From NCBI GenBank assembly GCA_902621725.1, contig CACNND010000008.1:1-51587 (forward strand): a stretch of 51,587 nucleotides of DNA, in the 5' to 3' direction. This DNA is from an uncultured Alphaproteobacteria bacterium (lineage in GTDB: Bacteria; Pseudomonadota; Alphaproteobacteria; HIMB59; GCA-002718135). Shown here in pieces: positions 9,419 through 20,559 of the stretch (positions within the stretch are counted from its first letter, which is position 1; the number at the start of each line of letters is the position of its first letter). The position numbers and the translations under genes were made by a program. The notes beneath the pieces are model-generated. The model saw nothing but the letters and a program-made list of their open reading frames with translations. It searched no databases and was not told the origin of the DNA.

Positions 9419-10855
9419 TCAAATGGTCAAACTTGCTGATATATTAATCAATAAAGACGGGTAAAATATAAAACAAATAATTACAAACAAACTTAAGGAT
9501 AGAATAATTTTTGATTGAAAAGAAATTTGAAAATTAATTATTCCTTCACTTATACTTTCATCAAAATACATTATCTTAATAATTCTTAAATAATAAAAAG
9601 CAGAAATCACACTAGCTAGGACGCCAAGAACTGAAAGCACATATAATTCTTGTTCAATTGCAGCAATGAAAACATAAAACTTTCCAAAAAATCCTATAAA
9701 GGGTGGGATGCCAGCCATAGATAGCATTATTATTGAAATAGAAAGACTAACGATTGGATTACTTTTACTTAACCCTTTTAAATCACTTATATTAATTAAA
9801 TATTCATTTTTAACTTTTAACGAAAGTAAAATAGCAAAAATAGCAACATTCATTATCATGTATGAAAACATATAAATTGATGCTGCTTTAATTCCATCAT
9901 CATTTGCGGCAACTAAAGCTATTAAGATATAACCTATATGTCCAATAGAACTATAAGCTAATAATCTTTTGATATTTGACTGTGCTATAGCCGCTATAGC
10001 TCCAAGAAACATTGAGGCTATTGATAAAAATAAAATTATTTGACTCCATTCTAAGTAAAAATTTTCAAATGGAACTAAGCAAAAACGATAAATTAAAGCT
10101 ACTGCAGCAATTTTAGGGACAATAGCAAAAAAACCTGTAATTGAGTTTGGAGCCCCTTCATAAACATCAGGAGTCCACATATGGAAAGGTACGGCTGAAA
10201 CCTTAAACGCCAAGCCTACCATCACAAATACAAGCCCAAATATTAGACCTAAATTTAAATTATCATATTTTGATAAATAGAAACTTATCTCATTAAAATT
10301 CATTGAGCCAGTAAATCCATAAATTAAGGAGAAGCCGTATAAAAGTATACCCGAAGATAATGCTCCTAAAATAAAGTATTTTACTCCTGACTCAGCTGAT
10401 GAGATTGAATCTCTTTTTATTGCTGCAGCAACGTATAGAGATAAACTTTGAAGTTCTATTGCTAGATACATGGACATAAGATTATTTGAAGCAATCATTA
10501 ACATCATCCCAAGTGTAGAAAATAAAAATAAAACAGGAATTTCAAAGTTTTTAAGCTTAATGCCTAAGAAATAATCTTTAGAAATGATGATACTAGCTAT
10601 AGATCCTAATAGAGCTAAAATTTTAAAAAAATTTATAAAAGAAGAGTGACTAAATAAACTTTTATAATTTGCAAAATTTGATTCACTATCATAGTAAACA
10701 AGCAAAATGGTTAATAATAAAACGAAAACTGCTAAATTGGAAGTTTGTCTAAATGCATTCTTTTTTAAAAAAAGCCCAAAAAGTAAGCAAACAAAAGAAG
10801 AGCATGCTAAAAAAATTTCGGGTATAAAAAAAATATTGTAAATATTATTTAGCAT
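9419..10855 (-). CDS. nuoN: NADH-quinone oxidoreductase subunit N
   Basis: This is an antiporter-like membrane subunit of complex I and one of the three proton-translocating modules. It has 478 residues and about 14 hydrophobic helices. The Mrp-family signature appears in LSLYVAAAIKRDS, AESGVKYFILGALSSGILLYG, KVSAVPFHMWTPDVYEGAP and SNIKRLLAYSSIGHIGYIL, with conserved helix Lys and Pro residues. It overlaps nuoM by 11 nt and is the last nuo gene in the operon. Confidence 0.96.
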   Translation of the reverse strand: MLNNIYNIFFIPEIFLACSSFVCLLFGLFLKKNAFRQTSNLAVFVLLLTILLVYYDSESNFANYKSLFSHSSFINFFKILALLGSIASIIISKDYFLGIKLKNFEIPVLFLFSTLGMMLMIASNNLMSMYLAIELQSLSLYVAAAIKRDSISSAESGVKYFILGALSSGILLYGFSLIYGFTGSMNFNEISFYLSKYDNLNLGLIFGLVFVMVGLAFKVSAVPFHMWTPDVYEGAPNSITGFFAIVPKIAAVALIYRFCLVPFENFYLEWSQIILFLSIASMFLGAIAAIAQSNIKRLLAYSSIGHIGYILIALVAANDDGIKAASIYMFSYMIMNVAIFAILLSLKVKNEYLINISDLKGLSKSNPIVSLSISIIMLSMAGIPPFIGFFGKFYVFIAAIEQELYVLSVLGVLASVISAFYYLRIIKIMYFDESISEGIINFQISFQSKIILSLSLFVIICFIFYPSLLINISASLTI

Positions 10856-12329
10856 TGGCTATTTCATAGTTTGTTATAATCAGTTCAAGTGATAATCTCA
10901 TAGGATCTAAAAATAGATTTGGAAATATACCTAGTAATATTACTGAAATTGCTAAAGGAATTAATATGATTTTCTCTCTTGTGTTTATATCTAAAATATC
11001 TGCAAGTTTATTATTAGTTATGGTGCCAAAAATAATTCTTTTATAAAGGTATAGCATGTAAACAGCGGATAATATTATTCCAAAAGCCGCGCCAATAACA
11101 ACGTAACTTGAAAATTTAAATGCACCAACAATGACTAAAAATTCTCCAATAAAACCACTAGTTCCAGGCAATCCAACTGATCCCAGCATAAAAATCATGA
11201 ATACTGTTGCATAAAGTGGCATTCTTTGAACTAATCCTCCGTAAAATTCAATTTCTCTAGTATGCATTCGATCATAAATAACACCAACACATAAAAATAA
11301 AGCTGCTGAAACTAGTCCATGACTAATCATTTGCATCATTGCTCCTTCTAAGCCTTGTTGATTCACTAAGAAAATTCCAATTGTTACAATTCCCATATGA
11401 GCAACAGATGAATATGCAATTAGTTTTTTAATATCAGTTTGTGCTAGTGCTACTAAGGAAGTGTATACTATGGCAACTATACTTAATGTCATAATTAAAG
11501 GAATAAAAAACTCTGTTGCTTCTGGAAGCATGCCTAAAGAGAAACGGATAAAACCATATCCACCCATTTTTAAAAGTACTCCTGCTAAAATAACAGATCC
11601 AGCTGTTGGAGCTTCAACATGGGCATCGGGCAACCATGTATGAAACGGCCACATAGGAATTTTAACTGCAAAGGAAGCAAAGAAGGCGAGCCATAGAAAC
11701 AACTGAGTATTATAGGAAAAATAGTTACCTTGTAAGAATTCAATACTCATTGAACTTGTATTTCTATACATCACAATAATAGCAATCAACATGAGTACTG
11801 AACCCAAAAGAGTGTAGAGAAAGAATTTAAAAGAAGCATAGATTCTTCTATTGCCTCCCCATATGCCTATGATTAGATACATTGGTATTAATACTGCTTC
11901 AAAAAAAATATAAAATAAAAGTATGTCTATAGAAGCAAACATTCCAATCATTACAGTCTCTAAAAATAAAAAAGAAAGCATGTATTCCTTGACTCTTTTT
12001 TTAATGTTATTCCAACTAGCTAAAATACAAAGTGGGGTCAAAAATGTACTTAATAAAATCATAAAAAGTGAAATACCGTCAACTCCAACATGGTAGAAGA
12101 AATTAAAATCATCAAACCAACTAAATTTTTCTTCATATTGATAAGACGGATTGGAATAATCAAATTGTAGCCAGAGTATTAAACTTAAAATAAATGTTCC
12201 TAAAGTTGTTAGCAAAGCAGCCCATTTAATATTAATTGATGTTAATTCATCTTCTTTAATAAAAAGAATAATTAAAGCGCCAATTAAAGGTAAAAAAATT
12301 ATTACTGATACTAACGGCCAGTCAATCAT
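10845..12329 (-). CDS. nuoM: NADH-quinone oxidoreductase subunit M
   Basis: This is the second antiporter-like proton-pumping subunit of complex I, with 494 residues and about 14 membrane helices. Diagnostic stretches are FEAVLIPMYLIIGIWGG (with the key Glu of the proton path), KIPMWPFHTWLPDAHVEAPT (the Lys and Pro-His channel motif), and TDIKKLIAYSSVAHMG. It begins right after nuoL and overlaps nuoN by 11 nt. No residue expected for pumping looks lost. Confidence 0.96.
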   Translation of the reverse strand: MIDWPLVSVIIFLPLIGALIILFIKEDELTSINIKWAALLTTLGTFILSLILWLQFDYSNPSYQYEEKFSWFDDFNFFYHVGVDGISLFMILLSTFLTPLCILASWNNIKKRVKEYMLSFLFLETVMIGMFASIDILLFYIFFEAVLIPMYLIIGIWGGNRRIYASFKFFLYTLLGSVLMLIAIIVMYRNTSSMSIEFLQGNYFSYNTQLFLWLAFFASFAVKIPMWPFHTWLPDAHVEAPTAGSVILAGVLLKMGGYGFIRFSLGMLPEATEFFIPLIMTLSIVAIVYTSLVALAQTDIKKLIAYSSVAHMGIVTIGIFLVNQQGLEGAMMQMISHGLVSAALFLCVGVIYDRMHTREIEFYGGLVQRMPLYATVFMIFMLGSVGLPGTSGFIGEFLVIVGAFKFSSYVVIGAAFGIILSAVYMLYLYKRIIFGTITNNKLADILDINTREKIILIPLAISVILLGIFPNLFLDPMRLSLELIITNYEIANAK

Positions 12330-14237
12330 TTAGTAATATAAAAACCATGTTAAAATTATTACTAAGCCACCAAGCATAGCAAAAGCATAATGAAACAAAT
12401 ACCCTGATTGAAATAAACTTACATAAGATGAAGATTTTGAAATAATCCAGGAGACCCCGTTTGGTCCTAAACCATCAATAGTTTTTTCATCCCCTCTTTT
12501 CCAGAAAAAGTTTGCTAATTTGAAAAAAGTTAAAACAAATACTTTATGATATAACTCATCCACATACCATTTATTTTTAGAAAGAGAATATAAAGGATCT
12601 AAATTATAGGAAAGATTTTTTGCTCTGTTTAAATTATTTGAATATATCAACACACAGACAAGAATTCCAACTGCAACAGCAGACTTTGATATTAATGATT
12701 GTGTAAGAGGAAGATATTTATGAGAACTTTCTGTTAATAATATAGCATTATCCCAAAACTCTTTTTTATAATATCCAATAAAATAATCAGCAAAGAATAT
12801 TCCAGAAAAAATAGAACCAATTGCAAGAATAAATAATGGAGCTGTCATTACTAAAGGTGATTCATGGGCGTGATCATATGTTTTAATATTTGATCTATTT
12901 TCACCATGAAATGTTAGGAATAATAATCTCCATGAATAAAAAGCAGTAAGTAAAGCAGTTAAAATACCTACTAAATATGCAAAGTATGCTATTCCATTTG
13001 AAGCATAGAAAGCATTTTCTAAAATACTTTCTTTTGAATAGTAACCAGATAGATATGGGAAACCAATAATTGCAAGAGACCCAATCCACATCATTGAGGC
13101 AGTAAAAGGTATTTTTTTGAAAAGTCCCCCCATTTTTCTCATATCCTGCTCATGATGCATTGCGTGAATTACAGAACCTGCAGAAAGAAATAGAAGAGCT
13201 TTAAAAAATGCATGAGTTGTTAAGTGAAATATTGATGCATTATAAGCTCCAACACCTGCTGCAAAAAACATATATCCTAATTGACTACATGTTGAATATG
13301 CAATGACTCGTTTAATATCATTTTGCGTTAAGGCTATAGAGGCGGCAAAAATAGCTGTGGCTGCACCAATAAAAGTAATGAATAAATTAGTAAATGTTGC
13401 AAACTCATAAAGAGGACTCATTCTTGCAACTAAAAATACACCAGCAGTTACCATTGTTGCAGCATGTATTAGTGCAGATACAGGAGTAGGTCCCTCCATG
13501 GCATCTGGCAACCATGTGTGTAAACCTAATTGGGCAGATTTACCCATTGCACCTATGAATAAAAGAAAACATAAAAAATCTAAAGTTGGAAAACTGAATG
13601 AAAGGAATTGAATTTGATGCTCACTAAATCGATCCACTTGTGAAAATATACTGTCGAAACTTATCGTGCCAAAAATATAAAAAATTCCAGCAATTCCAAT
13701 TGCGTATCCAAAATCTCCAACTCTGTTTACAACAAATGCTTTTATAGCAGCTTTATTTGCTGAATCTTTATGATGCCAAAAACCAATTAATAAATATGAG
13801 GCTAGCCCAACACCTTCCCAACCAAAGAACATTTGCAGCAAGTTATTACTTGATACAAGAACAAGCATAAAAAAAGTAAATAAGCTTAGATAACCCATAA
13901 ATCTTATTTTTGATGGATCTTCTTCCATATAGCCTATTGAATATAGATGAACACAAGCAGAAACAGTTGTAACCACAATGAACATCACAGCAGTTAAAGT
14001 GTCTAATCTAATTGACCAATCAACAATAAAGTTTCCAGAAGTGATCCAGTTAAGAATAAAAATTATTTCAGTTTCCTTATTATTAATAAACTGAATGAAT
14101 ATTATCCAAGAAAATAAAGTACAAAGAAAAAGGATTGAAGTTGTTGATATTTGATAAACCTTATAGTTAAACTGTTTACCGAGTAAAAAACAAAAAAGAA
14201 AACCAAGTAGAGGTAAAAATATAATTGAGGTTGCCAT
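12330..14237 (-). CDS. nuoL: NADH-quinone oxidoreductase subunit L
   Basis: This is the largest antiporter-like subunit of complex I and carries the long lateral helix. It has 635 residues, as in the family. Motifs include FFGWEGVGLASYLLIGFWHHK, KSAQLGLHTWLPDAMEGPTP, HAATMVTAGVFLVARM and NDIKRVIAYSTCSQLGYMF. The C-terminal region after about residue 500 contains the amphipathic lateral helix and a final membrane helix. It abuts nuoM with no gap and starts 3 nt after the nuoK stop. Confidence 0.96.
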   Translation of the reverse strand: MATSIIFLPLLGFLFCFLLGKQFNYKVYQISTTSILFLCTLFSWIIFIQFINNKETEIIFILNWITSGNFIVDWSIRLDTLTAVMFIVVTTVSACVHLYSIGYMEEDPSKIRFMGYLSLFTFFMLVLVSSNNLLQMFFGWEGVGLASYLLIGFWHHKDSANKAAIKAFVVNRVGDFGYAIGIAGIFYIFGTISFDSIFSQVDRFSEHQIQFLSFSFPTLDFLCFLLFIGAMGKSAQLGLHTWLPDAMEGPTPVSALIHAATMVTAGVFLVARMSPLYEFATFTNLFITFIGAATAIFAASIALTQNDIKRVIAYSTCSQLGYMFFAAGVGAYNASIFHLTTHAFFKALLFLSAGSVIHAMHHEQDMRKMGGLFKKIPFTASMMWIGSLAIIGFPYLSGYYSKESILENAFYASNGIAYFAYLVGILTALLTAFYSWRLLFLTFHGENRSNIKTYDHAHESPLVMTAPLFILAIGSIFSGIFFADYFIGYYKKEFWDNAILLTESSHKYLPLTQSLISKSAVAVGILVCVLIYSNNLNRAKNLSYNLDPLYSLSKNKWYVDELYHKVFVLTFFKLANFFWKRGDEKTIDGLGPNGVSWIISKSSSYVSLFQSGYLFHYAFAMLGGLVIILTWFLYY

Positions 14238-14240
14238 CTA

Positions 14241-14546
14241 CTATCCCTTAAGCTGATTAATTTTATTTACTTCTATTGATCCTAAATTTCTAAAAAATAC
14301 TACAAGTATGGCGAGTCCAATTGCTGCTTCAGCGGCTGCAACAGTAAGTGTAAGCATTGCGAAGATTTGCCCTGAGATATCATTAATATACGCTGAGAAA
14401 GCAATAAAATTAATATTTACCGACAACAAGATGAGTTCTATAGACATTAAAATTATAATTAAATTTTTCTTATTTAAAAATATTCCTAAAACACCTAAGG
14501 TAAAAATAATTGCGCCGAGAAAAAGATAGTGTTCAAGAGTAATCAT
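14241..14546 (-). CDS. nuoK: NADH-quinone oxidoreductase subunit K
   Basis: This small membrane subunit of complex I has 101 residues and three hydrophobic helices. The conserved acidic residues of the central hydrophilic axis are visible in [13 protein letters not shown] (helix 2) and [13 protein letters not shown] (helix 3). It follows nuoJ by 3 nt and precedes nuoL by 3 nt, in canonical order. Confidence 0.95.
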   Translation of the reverse strand: MITLEHYLFLGAIIFTLGVLGIFLNKKNLIIILMSIELILLSVNINFIAFSAYINDISGQIFAMLTLTVAAAEAAIGLAILVVFFRNLGSIEVNKINQLKG

Positions 14547-14549
14547 TAA

Positions 14550-15161
14550 TTAAATTCCTTCGCCTATTTTTACTTTTTTCTTTTCTATAGCTGTTGATGC
14601 ATCAACTGTATTTTGAGAATCTATATTTTGTCTTTTAACACCACCTTTATCTCTTAATGTAAGTGTAATAGAGCCAATCATTGCGACTAATAAAATTATC
14701 CCACATATTTGAAATAAATAAAAATATTCTGTGTAGAGTATTTGCCCAATCATTTTTGTATTCTCCACTTCATTAACTATAGGTTGTAGGGGTGTTTGAT
14801 TGTTATAAATATTAGACGATCTATCTGTTAAAAAAAGTATTCCAAGTTCAATTACTAGAACAATCCCTAATAATGCTCCAAAAGGTAAATATTGCAAAAA
14901 ACCCTCTCTCAACTTTACAAAATTTATATCAAGCATCATTACAACAAATAGAAAAAGGACGGCAACAGCCCCAACATATACAACGACAAGGATCATTGCC
15001 AAAAATTCAGCACCTAATAAAACAAAGAGTCCTGATGCGTTAACAAAGCTTAAAATTAAGAACAAAACTGAATGAACTGGATTTTTTGCACTTATAACCA
15101 TTAGAGCAGAAAGAACTGCAACAGATGAAAAAAGATAAAATGTTAATGAATAAAGAACCAT
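14550..15161 (-). CDS. nuoJ: NADH-quinone oxidoreductase subunit J
   Basis: This membrane subunit of complex I has 203 residues and five predicted helices in about the first 165 residues. The family motif EFLAMILVVVYVGAVAVLFLFVVMML, which forms the pi-bulge helix near the quinone channel, is clear. The C-terminal tail, from about residue 170, is charged and cytoplasmic. It lies between nuoI (2-nt gap) and nuoK (3-nt gap). Confidence 0.95.
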   Translation of the reverse strand: MVLYSLTFYLFSSVAVLSALMVISAKNPVHSVLFLILSFVNASGLFVLLGAEFLAMILVVVYVGAVAVLFLFVVMMLDINFVKLREGFLQYLPFGALLGIVLVIELGILFLTDRSSNIYNNQTPLQPIVNEVENTKMIGQILYTEYFYLFQICGIILLVAMIGSITLTLRDKGGVKRQNIDSQNTVDASTAIEKKKVKIGEGI

Positions 15162-15163
15162 TC

Positions 15164-15643
15164 TTATCTATATTTTCTATCGAGATGAATATTTTGAGCA
15201 ATTTCTTGCTCCCATCTATCTCCATTTTCTAAAAGTTTATCTTTATTATAAATTAATTCTTCTCTTGTTTCAGTGGCAAATTCAAAATTTGGTCCTTCGA
15301 CTATCGCATCAACTGGGCAAGATTCTTGACATAAACCACAGTAAATACATTTAGTCATATCTATATCATATCTTGTTGTTCTTCTGCTTCCATCCTCTCT
15401 TGGCTCTGCTTCAATTGTAATTGCCTGAGCAGGACATACTGCTTCACAAAGTTTACATGCGATACATCTCTCTTCCCCACTTGGGTATCTTCTCAAAGCA
15501 TGCTCGCCTCTAAAACGTGGGCTTAATGGACCTTTTTCGTGAGGATAATTTATTGTAACTTTAGATTTAAATATGTATTTGAAAGTTAAAAATAGTCCTT
15601 GAAATAATTCAAATAAAGTAAAAGATTTAATTAATTTATACAT
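15164..15643 (-). CDS. nuoI: NADH-quinone oxidoreductase subunit I (2x 4Fe-4S ferredoxin-like)
   Basis: This peripheral-arm subunit of complex I holds clusters N6a and N6b, which pass electrons toward NuoB. Two CxxCxxCxxxCP motifs are seen, [12 protein letters not shown] and [13 protein letters not shown] place the start at the ATG at 15643 ([17 protein letters not shown]), giving 159 residues, because the further upstream in-frame start at 15664 is a TTG inside the nuoH coding end. With this choice the gene starts 1 nt after the nuoH stop. Confidence 0.95.
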   Translation of the reverse strand: MYKLIKSFTLFELFQGLFLTFKYIFKSKVTINYPHEKGPLSPRFRGEHALRRYPSGEERCIACKLCEAVCPAQAITIEAEPREDGSRRTTRYDIDMTKCIYCGLCQESCPVDAIVEGPNFEFATETREELIYNKDKLLENGDRWEQEIAQNIHLDRKYR

Positions 15644-15644
15644 A

Positions 15645-16646
15645 TTAATTTGGCAGCATGTCAAAATATACTAAAAAACCAGAAGTTGCCACAACCCAAA
15701 ACAAAGAAAACGGTAGAAAAACTTTCCATCCAAGTCTCATTAACTGATCATATCTATATCTTGGGAAAGTTCCTCTAACCCAAATAAATAAAAATAATAT
15801 AAATATTACTTTCACAGTAAACCAGATTACTCCAGGAACAACATTTAATGGGTATACATCAAATGGAGGAAGCCATCCGCCTAAAAAAAGAATGACAGTC
15901 ATAGAAGACATTAAAATCATACTGGCGTATTCACCTAAAAAAAATAATACAAATGAAGCAGATGAATATTCAGTAAAAAATCCCGCAACAAGTGTTGATT
16001 CATCTTCAGGAAGATCAAAAGGTAATCTATTTGTTTCAGCTAACGCAGAAATAAAAAAAATAATGAACATAGGTAATAATGGAATTGCAAACCATACAGT
16101 CTGCTGAGCTAAAACTATCTTTGATAAATTTAAAGAACCTACACATAATAATACTGTAATTATTACAAATCCAATAGATACTTCATATGAAACCATTTGA
16201 GCAGCTGATCTTAATGCTCCTAGAAAAGGATATTGAGAGTTACTGGCCCATCCAGCCATTATTATTCCGTATACTCCAAGAGATGATACTGCAAACAGAT
16301 ACATGATACCTACGTTAATATCAGAGACTACCCATCCTGGAGCAAAAGGTATTACTGCCCAACCTGCTAAGCTAAGTACCATTGTTATTATGGGTGCTAA
16401 AATAAAAACAATTTTATTTGATCCACTAGGTATAATATTTTCTTTAGTAATAAGTTTTAATGCATCAGCAAAGCTTTGTAATATACCAAAAGGCCCTACT
16501 ATATTCGGACCTCTTCTTAATTGAATTAATGCTAAAACTTTTCTTTCAGCATAAACTAAAAAAGCTACAGATATTAAAACTGGCACAACAACAGCAAGTA
16601 TTTGGGCAATGATTATTAACCCAGTAATTAATATATCATAAGTCAT
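15645..16646 (-). CDS. nuoH: NADH-quinone oxidoreductase subunit H
   Basis: This membrane subunit of complex I forms much of the quinone chamber. It has 333 residues and eight main membrane helices. The signatures [20 protein letters not shown] near the N-terminus, [20 protein letters not shown] (acidic quinone-site loop), and [22 protein letters not shown] near the end are all intact. It starts 7 nt after the nuoG stop. Confidence 0.96.
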   Translation of the reverse strand: MTYDILITGLIIIAQILAVVVPVLISVAFLVYAERKVLALIQLRRGPNIVGPFGILQSFADALKLITKENIIPSGSNKIVFILAPIITMVLSLAGWAVIPFAPGWVVSDINVGIMYLFAVSSLGVYGIIMAGWASNSQYPFLGALRSAAQMVSYEVSIGFVIITVLLCVGSLNLSKIVLAQQTVWFAIPLLPMFIIFFISALAETNRLPFDLPEDESTLVAGFFTEYSSASFVLFFLGEYASMILMSSMTVILFLGGWLPPFDVYPLNVVPGVIWFTVKVIFILFLFIWVRGTFPRYRYDQLMRLGWKVFLPFSLFWVVATSGFLVYFDMLPN

Positions 16647-16653
16647 CTAATTA

Positions 16654-18693
16654 TTATGCTGCCTTATTTAAAATATCTTTAGTACACTTTGCCATTGTTT
16701 CAGAAGATCTAGAAATAGAATCATTCATATAAAAATTTTCAATGTTATATTTAATTTTAATTTTCTCAATTTTATTATTTTTAGCAAAAGTTATTTCGCC
16801 AATAGAATTAACTTCATTTAAGAGAGCAAATTGACCATAGGTACTTGTAAGTTCATTTCGAAGCTCCCCAAGATTATTAAAATTCAAATTTTTTTCAAAT
16901 AAGTCACTTAAAACTCTAAAAATTTTCCACTCCTCTTTTGCTTCACCTATTGGATTATGACACTTAGTTGTTTGAATAACTCTACCTTCTATATTCATAT
17001 AAGTAGAACTTTTCTCAGTATATGCAGGGGTTGGTAAAATTATATCAGCTATAGATGCTGAAACATCTCCATGATGACCAAGATAGACAACAAAAGCATT
17101 TTCAAATGTTGAAAAATTTATCTCATCTAACCCCATTAAGAAAACTACAGGCCTTGTTTTATCTATATGTTTTTTTAATTGTTTATTGTAATCATTATCA
17201 AATTTTTTATTATAAAATTTCAAATCTAATGCTCCTACTCTAGAAATATCTTGGTTAAGAATATTTAATGGATTTGTATTTTTATTTTTTTGAATTTTTT
17301 TCGCAATTAATCCTGCAGTTTCTAATATTTTTTTTCCATGATCATTATTTATTGCTGAAGTACCTAGTATTATAAGTGGGTTTTTTGCAGATTTTAAAAC
17401 TTTATTGAATTCAGATTTATTATTAGATAATTTATTAAGGTAATCTAAAGAATCAGATAAATGATGATAATCGTAAGTAAGATCTAATTTAGGACCTATA
17501 AGACCAATTTTGCAGTTATTTTCAATATATGCCTTTCTAATTCTAGCGTTTAGTACCGCCGCTTCCCATCTAGGGTTTGATCCGATTAAAAGAATAGCAT
17601 CAGCCTTTTCAATTTCTTGAATTGTTGAATTAAATTTATAACTTGAAGATGAATTATCGATAATTTGTGTATTATCAAATCTGCAATCATAGTTTTTTGA
17701 TTTTAGTGAATTGCTAAATTTTTGTGCGGAATATAAAGTTTCAATATCGGTAAATTTACCAGATAGGAATGCTGTATTTTCTTTACCTCTTTTTGTAATT
17801 TCTTTTTTTATTAATTCAAATGCATCATCCCATGAAGATTTTTGGAGTTTTTTATTTGATTTAGAATAAACACTATCCAATCGTTGACTTGAAAGGCCAT
17901 CAACTGCAAATCTAGATTTATCACTTATCCATTCTTCATTGGTTTCTTCGTTTATTCTGGGAAGAGCTCTTAGAACCTTTTTTCCTCTTGTATCAATCCT
18001 TATACTTGAACCTATACCATCGAACACATCAAATGTTTCTGTCTTGGTTAGCTCCCATGGTCTAGATTTAAATGCATATGGTTTACTTGTTAAAGCACCT
18101 ACGGGGCATAAATCAATTACATTTCCAGATAATTCTGACTCAATAGTTTTTTCTAAGTATGTTGTGATCTCAGCATTTTCACCTCTGCCAAGTAATCCTA
18201 TATCATCAACACCCGCAACTTCTGTAGAAAACCTTACGCATCTTGTACAATGTATACATCTCGTCATAATTGTTTTGACAAGTGGTCCCATATTTTTATT
18301 TTGAACTGCTCTTTTGTTTTCTTCATATCTAGTTTTATCAAAACCATAATACATCGCTTGATCTTGAAGATCACATTCTCCTCCTTGATCACAAATAGGG
18401 CAATCCAATGGATGATTAATGAGAAGAAACTCCATTACACCTTTTCGAGCTTTTTTAACTGTTTCTGTTTTTGTTTTTATAACCATTCCATCTGCAGCTG
18501 GCATGGCACATGATGCAATAGGTTTTGGAGCTTTTTCCATTTCTACTAAACACATTCTACAGTTTCCTGCTATTGAGAGTTTTTCATGATAACAAAATCT
18601 TGGAATTTCAGTTCCTGCTTGTTCACAAGCTTGCATTACGGTCATGCCGTTTTCAAATTCGTATTCTTTATTATCAATTGTTATCTTTGGCAC
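16654..18693 (-). CDS. nuoG: NADH-quinone oxidoreductase subunit G
   Basis: This is the large iron-sulfur subunit of complex I, 679 residues long. The N-terminal 2Fe-2S ferredoxin domain has CRMCLVEME near residue 46. It is followed by CPICDQGGECDLQD and the 4Fe-4S motif CIHCTRCVRF. The C-terminal half is a molybdopterin-oxidoreductase-like fold that carries no cofactor in this family. The start is a GTG at 18693 that shares one base with the nuoF TAG stop (TAGTG), which supports the alternative start codon. The central part (about 300-560) is Lys/Asn-rich and less conserved. Confidence 0.95.
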   Translation of the reverse strand: MPKITIDNKEYEFENGMTVMQACEQAGTEIPRFCYHEKLSIAGNCRMCLVEMEKAPKPIASCAMPAADGMVIKTKTETVKKARKGVMEFLLINHPLDCPICDQGGECDLQDQAMYYGFDKTRYEENKRAVQNKNMGPLVKTIMTRCIHCTRCVRFSTEVAGVDDIGLLGRGENAEITTYLEKTIESELSGNVIDLCPVGALTSKPYAFKSRPWELTKTETFDVFDGIGSSIRIDTRGKKVLRALPRINEETNEEWISDKSRFAVDGLSSQRLDSVYSKSNKKLQKSSWDDAFELIKKEITKRGKENTAFLSGKFTDIETLYSAQKFSNSLKSKNYDCRFDNTQIIDNSSSSYKFNSTIQEIEKADAILLIGSNPRWEAAVLNARIRKAYIENNCKIGLIGPKLDLTYDYHHLSDSLDYLNKLSNNKSEFNKVLKSAKNPLIILGTSAINNDHGKKILETAGLIAKKIQKNKNTNPLNILNQDISRVGALDLKFYNKKFDNDYNKQLKKHIDKTRPVVFLMGLDEINFSTFENAFVVYLGHHGDVSASIADIILPTPAYTEKSSTYMNIEGRVIQTTKCHNPIGEAKEEWKIFRVLSDLFEKNLNFNNLGELRNELTSTYGQFALLNEVNSIGEITFAKNNKIEKIKIKYNIENFYMNDSISRSSETMAKCTKDILNKAA

Positions 18694-19967
18694 TAGGCTA
18701 CTCTTCTATTTCTTTCTTGAATTCTTTTTTCAATTTCAGGTCTAAAGTGTCTAAACAAACCTTGAATAGGCCAAGCAGCAGCATCACCTAAGGCACAAAT
18801 AGTATGACCTTCAATTTGCTTAGTCACATCTAAAATTTTATCAATATCTTGATGTTCAACATTTCCATGAACCATTTTTTCCATCATTCTGTACATCCAT
18901 CCAGTACCTTCTCTGCAAGGTGTACATTGACCGCAGCTTTCATGTTTATAAAAATGTGATAATCTAGCTATTGCTTCAACAATATCTGTTGATTTATTCA
19001 TTACAATAACAGCAGCAGTTCCTAATCCACTTTGAACTTCTTTTAGGCTATCAAAATCCATTTTAACTGTATCGCAAATAGACTTAGGTAATAAAGGCAC
19101 ACTTGCACCTCCAGGAATTACAGCTAATAAATTTTCCCAACCACCAATTACACCACCTGCATGTTTTTCAATCAGTTCTTTTAATGGTATCCCCATTTCC
19201 TCTTCTACATTGCATGGGTTATTAACGTGTCCTGAAATACTAAAAATTTTTGTACCTGTATTGTTGGCGCTTCCTAAATCAGCGAACCATTTTGAGCCAC
19301 GTCTTAAAATAGTTGGTGAAACGGCAACTGTTTCAACATTTGTAACTGTTGTCGGACATCCATATAAACCTGCGCCAGCGGGAAACGGAGGTTTTAATCG
19401 AGGTTGGCCTTTTTTACCCTCTAAACTTTCAAGTAAAGCAGTTTCTTCACCACAAATATATGCTCCTGCTCCTCTGTGAAGATAAATATCAAAATCCCAC
19501 CCTGTACCACATGCATTTTTACCAATTAAATTATTTGCGTAGGCTTCATCTATTGCTTTTTGTAAATTAGAAGATTCAGAATAATATTCACCCCTTATAT
19601 AAATATAACAAGTATGTGCATGCATAGCAAAGGCAGCGACTAAACAACCTTCTAAAAGAAGATGTGGGTCGTTTCTCATAATCTCTCGATCTTTACATGT
19701 GCCTGGCTCTGACTCATCTGCATTAACTACTAGGTAATGATCTTTTCCAGAGTCTTTTGGCATAAATGACCACTTAAGTCCCGCAGGGAAACCTGCTCCT
19801 CCCCTTCCTCTTAATTGACTATTTTTAATTTCCTCAACAATTTTTTCGCTACCCATTTTAATAAGTTCTTTAGTATTTGACCAAATACCTCTTTTTTTGG
19901 CACCTTCTAATTTCCAGTCTTCAAAACCGTATAAATTTTTAAAAATTTTATCTTTTTCTTTAAGCAT
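18693..19967 (-). CDS. nuoF: NADH-quinone oxidoreductase subunit F (NADH- and FMN-binding)
   Basis: This subunit oxidises NADH at FMN and passes electrons to cluster N3. The NADH/FMN motifs [15 protein letters not shown] and [16 protein letters not shown] are present, as is the 4Fe-4S motif [12 protein letters not shown] choose the ATG at 19967 ([14 protein letters not shown]), giving 424 residues. The alternative in-frame start at 20003 is a TTG and would extend the overlap with nuoE from 8 to 44 nt. The choice of start is the only uncertainty. Confidence 0.95.
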   Translation of the reverse strand: MLKEKDKIFKNLYGFEDWKLEGAKKRGIWSNTKELIKMGSEKIVEEIKNSQLRGRGGAGFPAGLKWSFMPKDSGKDHYLVVNADESEPGTCKDREIMRNDPHLLLEGCLVAAFAMHAHTCYIYIRGEYYSESSNLQKAIDEAYANNLIGKNACGTGWDFDIYLHRGAGAYICGEETALLESLEGKKGQPRLKPPFPAGAGLYGCPTTVTNVETVAVSPTILRRGSKWFADLGSANNTGTKIFSISGHVNNPCNVEEEMGIPLKELIEKHAGGVIGGWENLLAVIPGGASVPLLPKSICDTVKMDFDSLKEVQSGLGTAAVIVMNKSTDIVEAIARLSHFYKHESCGQCTPCREGTGWMYRMMEKMVHGNVEHQDIDKILDVTKQIEGHTICALGDAAAWPIQGLFRHFRPEIEKRIQERNRRVA

Positions 19968-20559
19968 CAAATTTTCTTTCAGGTTGTGATGATTTTCTAC
20001 CAATTTGTGAACCTACTTTTATTGATTTATTATCTTTTAAATCTTGAAGTATTTTTTTAAAACTCTCTTCATCTAAATCTTCATAATAATCATCATTGAT
20101 CTGGACCATAGGAGCATTGCAACATGCACCTAAGCATTCAACTTCAACAACTGTAAATATTTCATCATCACTTGTCTCGCCAATATTAGTTTCGCAAACT
20201 TCTTGTGCAACTTTAGACAGTTTATCACTCCCTCTTAACCAACAAGGTGTCGTTCTACAAATTTGTACAAAATTTTTACCAATAGGTTCTAAATTAAACA
20301 TCGAATAAAAAGTGGCAACTTCCAAAACTCTTATATAAGACATACTTAGAGTTTCAGCTACTTTTTCCATTGAGTTTTTACTTAGCCATCCATTATTTTG
20401 TCTTTGTGCTAAATCAAGTAAAGGAATAACTGCGCTTTGAATACGGTTTGATGGATATTTTTTTATTATTTCAGAAATTTTTTTAAAATTTTCTGATGAC
20501 CATTCAAAATTATCATTAATTTTTTTATATACTTTATTATTTGTACCAGGATGATGCAT
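19960..20559 (-). CDS. nuoE: NADH-quinone oxidoreductase subunit E (2Fe-2S)
   Basis: This peripheral complex I subunit carries cluster N1a. It has 199 residues with the thioredoxin-like 2Fe-2S ligands in [10 protein letters not shown] and [10 protein letters not shown]. The N-terminal helical bundle includes [21 protein letters not shown] and the VAEVATFY-type motif [13 protein letters not shown]. The start shares a base with the nuoD stop (TAATG), and the end overlaps nuoF by 8 nt. Confidence 0.95.
   Translation of the reverse strand: MHHPGTNNKVYKKINDNFEWSSENFKKISEIIKKYPSNRIQSAVIPLLDLAQRQNNGWLSKNSMEKVAETLSMSYIRVLEVATFYSMFNLEPIGKNFVQICRTTPCWLRGSDKLSKVAQEVCETNIGETSDDEIFTVVEVECLGACCNAPMVQINDDYYEDLDEESFKKILQDLKDNKSIKVGSQIGRKSSQPERKFDA

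Noticed and set aside
19968-20003. Longer NuoF start (TTG at 20003)
   Set aside because: It needs a TTG codon and a 44-nt overlap with nuoE, while the ATG at 19967 gives the usual NuoF N-terminus with an 8-nt overlap.
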